Positions 1 through 12,675 are shown, numbered from the stretch's first letter. The stretch is DNA of 64,000 nt from Polytrichum commune (GCA_950295325.1 OX485803.1:1982001-2046000); one strand, 5' to 3'. The notes: a model not told the origin generated them from the letters alone. Made by a program: numbers and translations.

Positions 1-371
1 GAAGTGCAACCACACTACTCATCATCGAACCACGTTGTTCATTTCTAAGCAATGGGTGGCAATTAGAGGTCCCTTCTCTAATAGGGGAAGGTTGAGTGTA
101 GGCTTAGTAGGAACCCTCGAATATTGCATGGAGATTCTAATAGTGACATGCCATGCATGTCCCAAGTCACATACAATCGACATGCAAGCGAACTTGCAAC
201 TTTCTCAAGCTATATTTTGTAACCATTTTGGTAAGAGAAGCCTAGGATAAGCCCATCTATTAAATTTCCTTCACATAGTGAACAATTCTCAAGTTGAGTA
301 AGGTTTACTTTGTGAAGATACCCCAACATAAAATGGGACATGATGCTTCCAAATTTTCATGAGTTTGGGTC
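1..371. other. intergenic, nothing recognised
   Basis: AT-rich sequence without a supported gene. The reading frames here are short and match no family I know. Its last nine bases (363-371) form the left target duplication of the next element. Confidence 0.6.
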
Positions 372-599
372 ATTGCTCGGGAAGAACTGGCAATTAGTTT
401 ACAGATGAATTGGTTAAGTTTGAAAAATAACAAGTTGAAATTCGAGACTTCAAGAGAATTACCAATCATTTTAGAAGAATCCATAGAAGAAGATGCCTCA
501 AATGAATGAAGCAAAAGCGAAAGATGTGAACATGTAACAGGTTGGATTTAGAATCACTAGGATCTTGACCAACTATGCCCAAAAACTTCCCGGGCATTG
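372..599 (+). mobile_element. Mutator-type MITE, ACCGGTT family, copy 1
   Basis: A 228-bp non-autonomous element of a family present at least seven times in the window. Its flanks are GTTTGGGTC (363-371) and GTTCGGGTC (600-608), a 9-bp target duplication with one mismatch, the usual length for the Mutator superfamily. The ends are short inverted repeats around CCCGGGAAG. Inside are diverged forms of the family's ACCGGTT-type blocks, a GGATTTAGAATCACTAGGAT block and the end block ACTATGCCCAAAAA. It has no coding capacity. Identity as a family is seen directly; the superfamily is inferred from duplication length. Confidence 0.75.
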
Positions 600-1370
600 G
601 TTCGGGTCATGCACCCTAGCGATGAGTAATGTTATGGTGACAAAACGAGAAAGTGTATTAGGATGTACTAATAATGGTGGCCACCTGCAACCTGGATATT
701 CAACTTTTTCTTGTTGGCAAAAATGGTCCCAACCTTCGTCCAAAGGGCCAAAGTGTGGCCCTTGGGGAAGTAACATTAATTATGTTCTATTGGGGGCCAA
801 GGTTTGGTGATTTGGTCGGCTTTCTAATCCCTCGAGAACTTTTCTAGAGCCAATTTTCATCAAGGCTTTTGGTCCAAAAGCCTCTCATAATACTTTCCCC
901 AAGAATCTCACTTGCCTTCACCTCATCAAAAATTCAAGCATCAACTATGAATCCATAGCAAGAAGGATTTGTCAACACAAGTATGTATTTTCAATTGGGT
1001 ATGCATGACATTATTCAGCGGAGTGACCAAGTTATCAGGCTAGGAATACGTCATGTAAGGTGCTAAAGTTGTACCTTACGGATGCTTGTCAGTAAGTATA
1101 TTTAGCCTGAAAAAATGAGTGAGATTTGATCAAAGCATTGTCATTGAATATTATTAAAATGGAATAGTTGATAGTAGTTGAATAATGATATGTGAGCGTG
1201 CAATGCTTTGCCAACTTATCTCAACACTAACCTCTTTTTTTTCTTTTTCTTTTTTTCCCAGGTTCCAATGCGGTGGTTGCAAGTGGTGGGGAAACTCAAT
1301 ATAGCAACTCCATCCATGTTCCCAATCCACTCGCAAACTTGTGTAAAAACAAAAATATACTTAAAGACAT
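600..1370. other. intergenic, nothing recognised
   Basis: No coding frame, RNA gene or repeat that I can support. A pyrimidine-rich T/C tract lies near 1231-1259. Confidence 0.5.
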
Positions 1371-2160
1371 GTGGGTGTTATTTGGTTCATTTTTCATGCT
1401 CTCCAACTTCTACCAGCTAGATTTACACAACATCACTTGTTTGATTAGCAAATCTTTGATGAAGCAACAACAAAAATTGGGTTGAAAATTAGACCTCCCT
1501 TGATTTACTTATGGTTATTGGAAGTGCATGTTTGTTGTTTCCTTAAATGAGCTCACAGGTTCTCCCAATTGTGTTTAAAATCGAGTGCGGAGGAGTTAAT
1601 AAATTTGAAGACGTAGTCCAGTCTCTTTTAAACAATGTGTGTTCACCGTGTTTTATTCTTCGATCCTCACCCAACTACACACCAATCAAATGTAAATGTC
1701 CGATCAAGACACGGGGAGGTCACTCCATTGTCAAGTTGAAAACCACGTGCGAACAAAGTTTGCTACCCCTATATTATATGCTATAGATAATTTTAAAAAT
1801 TATGACACTTTTTCCACATATACATATCCATTGATAATATATTTTTTATATATTTTTTTGAAATTTTTAGTCATCTCCATTTTTTCTAGTAAATTTTTTA
1901 GTTCAATTCTACGTCATTCTAGTTAAAAACGGTATGTTTTCTAGAAAAAACAAATTATCAAATTTGGTTATCAATTTTTACTATGTAATAGATACCATGT
2001 ATATTTACTCATAAATGTTTTTTGATAAAAGTTTGACCCATTCTGTTGATGCAACTTAGAAAAAGAAGATTTTTTTTGTTCGCACGTGGTGTTCAACTTG
2101 ACAATGGAATGCACCCCCCGGGGATCAAGAAAAGTAACCAAATGACACCCACATGCCTTA
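1371..2160. mobile_element. TIR element, ATGTGGGTGTTATTTGG family, copy 1
   Basis: The left end (about 1371) reads ATGTGGGTGTTATTTGGTT and the right end (about 2160) is its imperfect reverse complement, AACCAAATGACACCCACAT. A second internal inverted pair lies at about 1725-1755 and 2078-2108 (CACGTGCGAAC against GTTCGCACGTG). The body between 1380 and 1710 recurs at 24.85 and 28.4 kb. The interior near 1800-2040 is very AT-rich. I found no clear target duplication, so the superfamily is open (hAT-like or Mutator-like). No transposase is encoded. Confidence 0.6.
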
Positions 2161-2454
2161 TGTTGTGGCCATGTTCCAAGCCACAACGTGTAAAATGCTT
2201 ACATAACGTTCGCATGCACGGTTGGGACCATCCCCATTTTCAACTTGGTACATGTGTATTTCAATGCATGGCTTTGAAGGCATTAGGTCATTGGCTCAAG
2301 CCCTTGATGTTTTTAATTGCCAACCAGAATCGAAAGGTGTATATTGAGTCAACCTTTGCGGAGTTCTAAACATCTAGGGGAGTGCTTGCTAACATGCCAT
2401 GACCTTCAATAAGGTCACGTTTCATCACAATAGCTAAAGGGCTGGTGAATGGGG

Positions 2455-2821
2455 CTCCGAGTCCTAAGTCCCACTCATGTTAGCAAGGTTCAATACGGAG
2501 GCAAAGTCCCAACTTTTGAGCTTCAAGAAACCACTCTACTATGATTTATATACATTAAAGTCAGATCTTGATTATTTTATGCAATAAAAACCATGGGACT
2601 TGTGTTGAGAGTTGGGTCCAGCTTTTTGCTCGACCTAACTCTCAACACAAGTCCCGAACCTCACCTCCAAAAAGTGTTGTCATGTAGGCATCCATGTCAT
2701 ACGTGGGACTTAGGACTTGGGACCACGTGTGAAACGATAAGTCCTAACTTCCATGCTCTCAACAGTTGACATTGCATAGATTGACCTCAAGTGACTTGGG
2801 ACCCTGTGTGAACCGACCCTA
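2455..2821. repeat. foldback element with perfect-looking central hairpin
   Basis: An outer inverted pair around AGTCCTAAGTCCCAC (2457-2473) and GTGGGACTTAGGACTT (2704-2720) encloses an inner stem: 2595-2618 pairs with 2632-2655 over 24 bp with one mismatch and a 13-nt loop. The right end, GTGTGAACCGACCC followed by TAA, resembles the GGGCCGGTTTACAC terminus of the element at 17.5 kb, which suggests a decayed Tourist-like MITE whose left end is lost. Confidence 0.5.
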
Positions 2822-2993
2822 AGATGAATACGCTTGTGGCCTACAATGGCCAAAATCTTCTAGAACGTAGCACGTGCATTAATTCTAGACTAAAACTATA
2901 GGACAATTGTGCTACATGCTATGGTCCAATACCCACGATTTGAAGCATAATAAGTGCACTCACCTTGCACGTGGTTTTGCTTTACATTACCAC

Positions 2994-3200
2994 CAATGTC
3001 TAGGGAGATTTTTGGGCATAACCAGTCGAGATCCTAATGTTTCCGAGTCCAACATGTTACATGTTGACATCTTTCAAATTTTCTTTATGAATTTGAGGTC
3101 TATTCTCTAAATTCCTCTAAAATGACTGGTAATCTTCTTGAGAATCTTGAACTTCAACCGGTTCATTTGCAACTAACAACCAATTCCCGTTGTTCATTGA
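2994..3200 (-). mobile_element. ACCGGTT MITE, reversed copy
   Basis: Reverse-orientation copy of the family at 372-599 and 10494-10718. It starts with TTTTTGGGCATAACC, contains the TTACATGTTGACATCTTTC block and CTTGAACTTCAACCGGTT, and ends CAATTCCCGTTGTTCATTG. Diverged, without a readable target duplication. Confidence 0.6.
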
Positions 3201-4140
3201 TCACGACCACTCAAAGGTGGTAGTAGCACATGGGTGAAGAGACTCTTGAGACGCTTGCTTCCTCATAAAGCCACCATTTCTATCTTTCTTACATCAACAA
3301 TAAGATGGTATGTGCTTTCATGGAAATGCAATGAAATCTCACATAATCCTATGAACATTATTTGATAACAAAACTATATAGACCTCACTACTTGATAATA
3401 ATTGGTGTTGCTTAAGGGATTTATGTGATTTCATTTTGAAGTGTTCTATTGGCATGTTATTCTTATTGAAAATATTGGTAGTTTTAGTAATAATAATAAT
3501 AACAACGATAATAATAATATGTAGGTTAAGCACATGGGTGGTTTTAAACCTATATATCCTGGGAAACTCTAAGGTTAACCACAAAGATCTTAGAGTAGAC
3601 CATGTAATGGTAGCTTGAAATCTTCAAGGGTTAAGTTGCGCAAGGACAAAAAAATGTTAGAATGGATGTTTATTGGAAATTTATGGCTATTTCCTTTGTG
3701 TTACTTATACTTGTGTTAAGTTGTAGACTTGGCCATCAAAATGGGTCGTTGACCATCTAACCCAATCCTAGGAGGGAAAAACAATATTTTGCTTTTTTTC
3801 TTCTAACAAATGAAGTTGGAAGAAAGCCCACTTTATTTTGAAGTGCCATGCTAATAATCCTAAAATCGATGTTTTTTTTTAAAATAAAAATAAAATCAAT
3901 GATACCACTGAACTACAAAATGGATGCCATGACATTCAATTCACTGATAGTGTCTGTCCTGCAAACCTACCCATGTTTGTAGTGAAGAGAGATGACATGA
4001 CATGAACTGAACTGAACTCCAAATACGACAAAGCCCGTTATACCCCTCCTAACAAACATTGAGTTATTGTACTTGGATTTACTTCCTCGTAAAAGCAAGT
4101 ACAACATTTCCACTGTGATGTTGAACTTCACCTGCTTCGA
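3201..4140. other. intergenic, nothing recognised
   Basis: AT-rich; an imperfect AAT/AAC microsatellite is at about 3488-3520. No supported gene. Confidence 0.5.
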
Positions 4141-4710
4141 CTTACCCATGTTTCACACGAGGAATATTCTGTATATTCCTCTAAATCAAGCAGTAATTTT
4201 CCTGAAGTCTTGAATTTGAACTGGTTGTTTCATAAACTCAACAACTTTGATCCATGTTTACATATATATATATATATGGGGGAGAACCCACAGCTAGATA
4301 CAGATGCACTCGTTGAGTTTGAGAAATAATCAATTAAAGTTCAGGATGATGTCAGCATGTCACTGGTTGAAGTTCAGGTTAACCATTTTACAAATAACCA
4401 GTTGAAGTTGAGGAAGATGTTAATAAAAAAATATTGGAAGATGTCAACATGTCATAACATTATTCAGTTCCATAGCAATGTTTAGTAGGACTAATAATAT
4501 TCTACATATATATATACAGTTGTGTTGAGTCTGTTCATATATAAAGTTTGAGATAGAAATTCGAGAATTAGTTTTGAAGGCAACAGACTAATTGACATCT
4601 AGTTACAGATGAACCAGTTGAGTTTGAGAAGTAACCGGTTGAAGTTCAGGACTTCATGAAAATTACCAATCATTGAATAGGATAAAATTTCACCTGGTTT
4701 CAGTTCTAAT
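4141..4710. repeat. cluster of ACCGGTT MITE fragments
   Basis: Three diverged pieces of the ACCGGTT family: a reversed piece (about 4165-4250), a forward piece beginning GGGGGAGAACCC (4277-4470) and another forward piece (4597-4710) with ACCAGTTGAGTTTGAGAAGT. Two AT microsatellites lie at 4261-4276 and 4504-4515. The head-to-head arrangement suggests nested insertions as seen intact at 10.5 kb. Confidence 0.5.
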
Positions 4711-7700
4711 CATAGAACTTGCCCTTGAAAGTGAGTATGTGGGTTGGGGCACATGCTCAGTTCATTACTGTACTAAATTCCGATGAATTTCAATTTTGTG
4801 TTTTAATTTTTCAGTTTGAGATACGCTAACCGGTGGTGATGCTCTTAGCAACTATCGCATAGCATTCATGGGAATGCTCGAGTGAATGAGCTTTATTGAC
4901 TCCACATCGATGTACCTCTCTAGTCATTTAAAATCTCTTAACTTCATGGACATTGAGTCCAATTTCATAGAATTCCATTCTAGCTTAGACTCTTTCAACC
5001 TACCTTCCTCCAATGTCTCTATCTCAAATTTGGGATAAACCCAATAAGATAGATAGATATTGCACTTCCTTGATGGATGGAATTTGAGCTTTTTGTTGTA
5101 TACAAGGTGGGTACATCCAATATGGACAATGTCCTACAATAGTTCTAAAGTATAGGTCCACACTCAAATTTGAACACGCACACATTTAAGAGGAAATCAT
5201 TATAAAATATCTATAAGTTTCATTCTACAAATTTCTAAGAGATTCGAATGAAATCCATATATAACAAGATCAACTTTCGTGTTTCTTATTTGGATTTGCT
5301 AATGTGCCCATGTAATTATTACTTTACTAGCCCACATAATGTTCAAAGTGTCCATGAGTAGGTGCACTCACCTCAACTGCTGTAATTTGTTGAAAATAAG
5401 ACCATGCAATAAGTATTTCCATGCATCCATTAGTGAAAAGCAAACGTCATAATAGCTCTATTGTAAAAACATAACTCCAGGTGTTAATGACTATTGGCCC
5501 ATCCTTGGGGTCAACATACCATCCCTTGAAATTTGATCAATGTGTGCGATCTTGCAATTTTGGGGGTCATTGGTCTTTGCTCACTTAAATTTTCTATGTT
5601 AATTGGGTGCCTTAGGCATGCCTTTGATTAGGAGATCGAAGGTCAAAAACTTGAGAAATGGAGCCTTCTCATTGGTTGGGAACATATCATTTAGTACATT
5701 GTTTATTCTACATATGTGAATTCCTTATATAATAAAATTGGTACGTACTAGTGAACAACTACTGGACAAGCCTACTCTAGTACATTGTTGCTATTTTATG
5801 TCACTTATTGTTTGGGGGGGGGGGGGTCGTAGAGTTTAGAATGTAACTAATTATCAAATATTGTTGGTTGTGATCTATAGTGTCAATAACATTACTTAAA
5901 CCACCCCAATGCATTGTGGGTCCAAGAATCGACTATGCACAATTCCATCATTATTCCCCCTTTTCTAGTTCACTCAACTTGCCTATTATAGCATCTTCTA
6001 GAGTCATGGACCAATATGTGTACCTTTGCAATGTGCAGTAACCATGGTTCTAATTTAATGTTCGTAAAAATATTTCAACTAGTCAACTTGACTATCAACT
6101 ACCTGATGCGTGGATCACACAACCAACATGGCAACTTACCCAATGCATGGATCATAAGTCCCATCCTTGATTCATGGCCTCACCCTTTCAAAAAAGGGAA
6201 CATGATCCCTCTTGATGTGTAATGTTTTGTTCAAAACATTCCCCTTAGTTGATAAAAACTATAATCTTTAGGATAAATGTTGGATTGAACCCCAAATCAA
6301 AACAATGTGCCAATTGTTTTTATATTATAATCATGTACGTAAAGACTACATGGACTTCAAGATTCTCATGGGGCTACCTAATTTTGGAAGAAGAAAAATC
6401 TTCAACATTGATAAGTGGTCTTAACCCTTAGAGGTCTAAGTGGCCCTACTCAAGCTTCAAGATGTTGTACGTAGAGTTTAAGATTACCTATTCATATGGT
6501 TAGCATTAAAATGCCAAAAGTAACCTTATATCACGGGTAGGTCACTCTAAGGCATTTTTGTGCACCACGTGCGGCTGGGGTTTTTTTTGTTTTGGGGCTA
6601 TTTACCTTCAAGGGCTAAATTAAAGCCTCCCTATAATTACTTAAATTTCAAAAATGGCCCATTTGTTTGCACCCTTCCATTACTTATATTGTCCAAGTCA
6701 CTGCAATTTTTTGTACTCTATATTCCTTTTAAGTAATAAAAAATAATCTACTTCCTAACGCATTGACGAGTGTTAAGGGAAACCATGGAAACAAAGAAGG
6801 GTGCAAACAGTAATATCATTGCAAACAAAGTTATGAAGAAAACACATAGGAGACCATAGCAAACATACTAAACATATCTTCTAGGATCCTTATCTTCAGC
6901 CCCTATATTAATTTTACAAAAAAATAATGGCCCACATTTTATGTCCATCTAACTTACTTATAATGAGATTGTCTACATTTAATGGCCCCTTCATTATTTG
7001 GAATTCCTTTATAATTTTTATTTCAAATGATTTTAATCCTCTCTATATTATGCCCCACGTCGTTTTTAAAATGCACTAAGTGACCTACCCGTGCCTTATA
7101 TTATCCCATTCACCATATGCACAATTCTAATCGAAGCATACATATGTGTGAAAGGATTTTTACAGACATTTGAATCTATAGAAATAACTAGAACCAAATA
7201 CATACCACATATATCTAATCATTGTTATCACATGTGACTTTATTATCATTTCCTCTTTCTAATAGGTTGTGCAATAAACGGATTCAATACCATTGATCAC
7301 TTAAATAATCTTTCAATACTTGTTCGGGGGACATATAAATTGTCACGGATCATGAATAAACACACCCTTGGTCCTTTAACCCCTAAATGCCTACTTGTTG
7401 GCCGCCCTGAGTTAACCTTGGAAGCCATTCTATAGATATCAACACTTTGGGAATTGTTATAACCACATTTGATAAATTCAAACCTGATTCCACCGCATAG
7501 ATGTTTAGGACACGTGAAGTTAAGGATTACCTCATACATTTCAACAGTTCAAAGTATCCCTAACTAGGATATTTTAATGTTTATGGGATGAGGTGTAAGA
7601 AAAAAGGATGTATTTTCCATCTTGATTTCCTATTGAGATCCATACTTGCTTTGGGTGTATTGACTTCAATATTACATCAGTAGAAAGCTGCTAGAAACAC

Positions 7701-8589
7701 CAACTACGTGCAATTGAAACCACCAAAACTATTACATTTTGTAATTTTGAGGACCCTTGCTACGGAAAATGGACATTGTTGAATCAAATCCCAAGTTGTT
7801 GATGAAGGTGCTTGTGAACCTCAAAATCCAAATCCCAATTGTACATGTAGCATACATAATATCAAAAAAATCAAACAAAACATTGTCAGGTCGATTCCAA
7901 AACTAGAGGGAGATACGACTTCGATCAGTTAGCACCTTGAACACCCTAAACCAATTGGTTGGGCTGACAAATACACTAGAAACCTCCAGATTCCCACTGA
8001 TGAAAATCCATATTATTCCATAGGCTAGAGCTCTTAAAAACAAATTCCCACATAAATCTTAAAACTCACAACATACTAAACCATCAAGACATTTAGATAA
8101 ATTTAACTTATCCCAAACTTATGAAAAAGCACTATCATTTTGGTTGATTACGGCCTTTAAGTATTTAAGGGCCAAGGGTTAATGAATTGACATCTTATAA
8201 GGAAACGTTTATAAAATGCAATGTGCTAACGGAGGAGACAACAAAATCCACCATTTGTTGCACTTCCTCAATGATGCCACCCCTTGGAAAAGTTGGGACG
8301 AAAGGAGGTCCAAATGCATTGAAATGAATGATCAATTTTGGACGATTCTACATTTATAATTTTAAAAATATTTTTTTTGCATTTGTTGCCATGTTAACAC
8401 TAAAAGTGAAAGGGGGTTTCTTTGACACGGCCCATTTGGCACATTTTTGTCTAGGGCTTTTAAAAAATATCACATTTTATTTTGGATTGACCAATTTGAC
8501 AAACGGATGATAGTGTAAAGCTAATGCTTAAGGTAGACAGATGTTAATCCAAGACCTCCATATTGTAGACATATGTATTTAAGTAGTAC
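4711..8589. other. intergenic, nothing recognised (13-nt poly-G at 5814)
   Basis: About 3.9 kb of AT-rich DNA in which no frame matches a known family and no RNA gene or clear element was found. The only notable simple sequence is a run of 13 G at 5814-5826, which may be a polymorphic or error-prone position. Confidence 0.5.
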
Positions 8590-9045
8590 ATGCTTAGATG
8601 TGGATCTAACAATGGACAACATGTAAACATGCATTTCAAAGAGTTTGGGCTATGTGCTCCAAAATTTAATATGTAAACAATTACAAGCTCAACAATCAAC
8701 ATACTCAAGGGACAACTATATGACCAATTTAATGAGCATGGGGTATGATTTGGATTTGCTACTCAATCATCTTGTACTAGTTGCGTGTTTCATATCCTAC
8801 GAGATATGTCCAAGCAGATTTATGGGCATAATTAGTCATACTCCTAGTCTTTTCAAAGTCCAACCAGTTACATGTTGTGATCTTACAATTTTTATTCACT
8901 ACTTCGAGGTATATTCCATAGATTCTTCTAAATTGATTGATAGATTTCTTGAACTTCAACCAATTATCTCTCAAACTCAACCGCTCCACCTATAACTAGC
9001 GGTCGGTTCTCCCCGTTCGTTGGTGCAAAGAGTGAAGTGTCCAAT
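8590..9045. repeat. older dispersed repeat with a nested ACCGGTT MITE
   Basis: The outer sequence (TTAGATGTGGATCTAA ... TTGGATTTGCTACTCAATCATCTTG ... TATCCTACGAGA, in separate blocks) recurs at about 35.84, 43.64 and 59.75 kb and reversed at 61.63 kb. At about 8803-9018 it is interrupted by a reversed ACCGGTT element (ATTTATGGGCATAATTAG to GGTCGGTTCTCCCCGTTCG). The host repeat appears to resume with GGTGCAAAGAGTGAAGTGTCC, which matches GTGCAGAGAGAAAAGTGTCC at about 60.0 kb. Confidence 0.6.
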
Positions 9046-9080
9046 TAAGGCCCAATTTCCTTATAATGTAGTCTTAATAA

Positions 9081-9651
9081 GGGGGTGTTTACACCATGGA
9101 CCATGAAGTCGTCCCAAGGCCCTGTAAAATTTGTGATTGGTTGTTGAACTTGTCTTGGGACCACTTCGGTTTACACCAAGGGAAATATGTCACAGTGATC
9201 ATGGAATTTGAGGTCCCCAAACGACATATTCTAAGGCCTACATTATCCATTGACATGGTCCAACGGGTTTTGCGTTGGGAGAGGCACGAGAGGTGCTCTC
9301 GTAGAAAAAGACAAGAGCCCATGGCAAAGAAATATTATTATACTAGTTTTTCAAATGAATTTTTTTTGGGAGAAGAGGAGATGAAGACAAGAGAAGACAA
9401 AAGAATGGTCAAACTTGAAATCTTTTTTCCCTCTTCAAAACTGCCCTTTTCGAACATATATTATAAAAAATCAGCGCATTTACTTTTTGGTGCATGGTCA
9501 TTTCTCTCGGTCCACATTCGGTTTACACCTAGTGAGGGCCCCAAAGGCTTTGTAATTTTTTTTTTTAAAAGAAATCAGACCATGGAAGTTGGACCATGGA
9601 AAAAGGCCATCTTCCATGGTCCGACTTCATGGTCCATGGTGTAAACTGGCC
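9081..9651. mobile_element. MITE-like element with 25-bp perfect TIR
   Basis: Bases 9087-9111 are repeated exactly in reverse complement at 9622-9646; the arms begin GTTTACACCATGGACCATGA. A second palindrome with CCATGG motifs sits at 9580-9620. The terminus resembles the GGGCCGGTTTACAC end of the element at 17.5 kb, so the same superfamily is plausible, but no TTA duplication is readable. A 182-codon open frame spans it; I read it as chance, since it includes both arms. Confidence 0.7.
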
Positions 9652-10439
9652 TTTGAGACCATAAAACATTGCGTGACAAAAATTGTGGTTTGAAAAGTCA
9701 AACCACGATGGCGTATTCTACATCGTACAAGTGCATCCGGATTCCATGCTAATCGTGAGCTAAAGTTGAGGAGCATGACTAAGTTATACTAACATAATTA
9801 CACGAGTTAAAACTGTGATGCACATGTACGCACGTTGTACATAAGCCCACGCTAATTAAGATGCTCCATCTAGCAGCCTCCATTCCAACGTATCAAATCT
9901 ACATTTGGACCCACCAAATAGCATCCAAATCCATGACCAAGTGTGAGGCACATTCTTGGGCCCCGTGGCCGAGAAGATTTTTATGGGCATACCGTAGCTC
10001 TCTCTAGCAGCTTGGGGCAGAAATTAATTTATTTTGAAGGTGCCTAAATGTCTGGGAAATTAATTTCGTTGAGTGTCCAAACAAAAAGAAATAACATTCA
10101 AAGAGTGTTTGAAATCACAGTAATGCAAGTGACATAGTTTCTCACAAAGATCACTCCGTATAACTCTCACACAAAGCAAAACCATGACATATAGGTAAAA
10201 GACAAACTTTAGGGTAAGGAATGTGGGTTAAGGGAAGTGTTTAGGTTAATCGTAGCTGCCATAGATGAAATTAGGTAAATCATCCATGAATTATAGGAAT
10301 GACTTGGATGAATCTCTAACTTATTTTAAATTACTTGTTGAATCTGCCCAATTTTGGAATATTGTTTTTTGGGTTGCCTAACTTACCCTTGCACTTTAAT
10401 TAATTATTAGGCAGAAAGGTGCCCAAGTTGCTAGAGAGC
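9652..10439. other. intergenic, nothing recognised
   Basis: No supported gene or element. Confidence 0.5.
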
Positions 10440-10880
10440 TATGGTAATGGGGTTGAAATCCTAGTGTTTCCAAGTCAGTTACATGTTGTGATCTATGTCT
10501 GGGAAGAATTGGCCGTTAGTTGCAGATGAACCGGTTGAGTTCGAGAAACAACCGGTTGAAGTTGGAGACCTCAGGAGAATTACCGATTGTTTTAGAGGAA
10601 TCTATAGAATATACCTCAATTGAATCAAAGCAAAACCGGAAGATGTCAACATGTAACCGGCTGGATTTAGAATCACTAGGATCTTGACCAACTATGCCCA
10701 AAAACTACCCAGACACTAGTTGTGATCTTTCGGTTTTTTGTTTATTAATGTGAGATATTTTCCATCCATTCCTCTAAAACAATGGGTAATTTTTTGGAAG
10801 TCTTGAACTTCAACCAGTTGTTTCTCAAACTCCACCGGTTCATGTGTAACTAGCAGCCGGTTCTTCCCCATTTATTGCTA
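10440..10880 (-). repeat. ACCGGTT MITE, reversed, split by a younger copy
   Basis: A reversed copy of the family whose halves lie at about 10450-10493 and 10719-10875. It is interrupted by the forward copy at 10494-10718. The right half contains CTTGAACTTCAACCAGTTG and ends CAGCCGGTTCTTCCCC. Confidence 0.7.
10494..10718 (+). mobile_element. Mutator-type MITE inserted in its own relative
   Basis: The clearest member of the ACCGGTT family (225 bp). It is flanked by an exact 9-bp duplication, GTTGTGATC at 10485-10493 and 10719-10727, and the duplicated bases belong to the older copy it entered. The ends TATGTCTGGGAAG and (reverse complement of the right end) TAGTGTCTGGGTAG form a short TIR. Internal blocks: GATGAACCGGTTGAGTTCGA, ACAACCGGTTGAAGTTGG, AACCGGAAGATGTCAACATG, TAACCGGCTGGATTTAGAAT. 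A 9-bp duplication and TIR are Mutator hallmarks; mobilisation in trans is inferred. Confidence 0.85.
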
Positions 10881-10984
10881 GGGCATACTGGATCTAGGCT
10901 TCTTAAGACCAATTATTTTACTTCTTTTATACTCGAAGAGCACGCCAAGTTAAAAGCAGGATAAGTACAATACTAGAGAGTCGT

Positions 10985-12225
10985 ATGAGTGTGGGTTACC
11001 TTTTGGAGTTACCCCGGGGGGTGCACCTTTTATCAACAATTAAGAACCATGTGCATTCGCAACATACTCTAAAAAAAAATTATATACAAATTTTTCTTGT
11101 AAAATTAAGAAATACATGTAGATTTTCAATGATAAAAATACACGTAAAATAATTTATATTCATGTATAGTCATTAACATAAGCAAACAAATGCGTTTTTG
11201 AATAATAATAAACCCCTATCATATTTATAATGTAAAACTTTAGCATTCATTAACAAAGTCGTTGACGACTTTTTATCCCCTAGATTTGACTCACAAGCAT
11301 CTAAGTCTATAATATATGCCAAAGAAGCTAATGCAATTGTTGTTTTTCAATTTACCATCAAATCATCCATAAGATCATAAGTCCACTTATTGTTGGTTCC
11401 TTTTTGATAAAACAATCTTCATGGTTGATGGACACTCCATCAAGTTAATCGGATCCCTATACTCCACCCAACGATTACTAAATGTTCTACGCATCCTATA
11501 TTGCATTCTACCCTCCCAACAAACCAAACCTTAATTGCAGATGATTTTTTGGTCTACCATGTTTTTGACAATTCGAGCTTCATGTGTGATCAAAACACAC
11601 ACTCTCACAACCAATATTTAACATAGTATCAAGATTTGTAGTAGTAAGGAGTTTAGGCTTCATATTTAATATGCCAACCTTAATATGAGTCCATCAATCC
11701 CTAGATAAAGTTGGATTGCCATTCAGTTGACTAACTATTGTACTTTTGAAAATTGTAGATACCCTACCTCTACATAAGTTAAAGTGGACTTTACAATAGA
11801 TTGAGAGGGTGTTTCAACATGTCATCAACTAAAACATCCAAGGCATGTTGAAGCTCACTTTGCAATCCCACATCCTCTTGTAAATCATTTTCAACTAACG
11901 ACTACATCAAATCCGTCTCTATGACAACATCCTTGCACATGCTTGAATTGTCTTCTCCAACACTATGATTTTCCTTGTCGCCACCTTATGCATTAGAATC
12001 ATCAATTGATGTGTGATCATAATCACACTCCAAACTTCCAAATAAATGAGACTCAATAAGTGACCCTAGCATACAAGTACATAACTAAGAGTTATAATTT
12101 GTGTAGCATATGTGTACATAATATGGAAACATTCAAATTAACACCCCTTTTGTGCACTCACGTATACTCATACATGTTATGAAAGGGTGCATCCCGGGGG
12201 AGTACATGTTGCTGTAACTCTCTTT
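10985..12225. mobile_element. possible 1.2-kb TIR element
   Basis: The left region has GTTACCTTTTGGAGTTACCC followed by a CCGGGGGGTGCACC block (about 10996-11028). The right region, read in reverse complement, has GTTAC, then TACTCCCCCGGGATGCACCC (about 12187-12214). The two match imperfectly as an inverted pair. The interior is AT-rich with only short decayed frames on the minus strand. No target duplication was identified; family unknown. Confidence 0.4.
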
Positions 12226-12435
12226 TTAAATTTAGAATGTCATTTTTAACAAGTAAGTTATTTCATATTCTTTGACACGCATACTAGTTGTTTGTTTTAT
12301 TTGAGTAATGAATGATATTATCATTAAAAAGTTATAGCAACACGTACAACCATTATTTAAAAGAACTATTTAGTGTAGCTTCAACCAATACCCATCCTAG
12401 TAATATATAGTACTTCCAACTCCTAACTTGAATTG

Positions 12436-12590
12436 TGTGCCCCCTCCGTCCAATTGAGTGGTCCGATTTGTATAAAGTCATAGTTCATTCAAACTTAGAA
12501 AAAATTCCCACCTTTTCTTGTTCTAATGAGATGAAATTGATTCAAAAGTCAAGAAAGTCAAGATGCTCATGGGACTAAAAGTACATTAAG
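12436..12590. repeat. Stowaway-like MITE remnant
   Basis: CCCCCTCCGTCCAATTGAGT at 12440 closely resembles the plant Stowaway terminus CTCCCTCCGTCCC. The opposite end, around ATGGGACTAAAAG (12570), is degenerate. The call rests on one good terminus only. Confidence 0.4.
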
Positions 12591-12675
12591 ATGGTGTCAG
12601 AAAGGCTATTTCCCTAGCGTAATGGAGTGCATTGACCTGAGTAAGATAGAGGCTAATCTCAATTTGATAGTTAAA

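Noticed and set aside
9096-9644. 182-codon plus-strand open frame
   Set aside because: It spans both inverted arms of a non-autonomous element, has no family signature and uses element sequence throughout; chance openness is the simpler reading.
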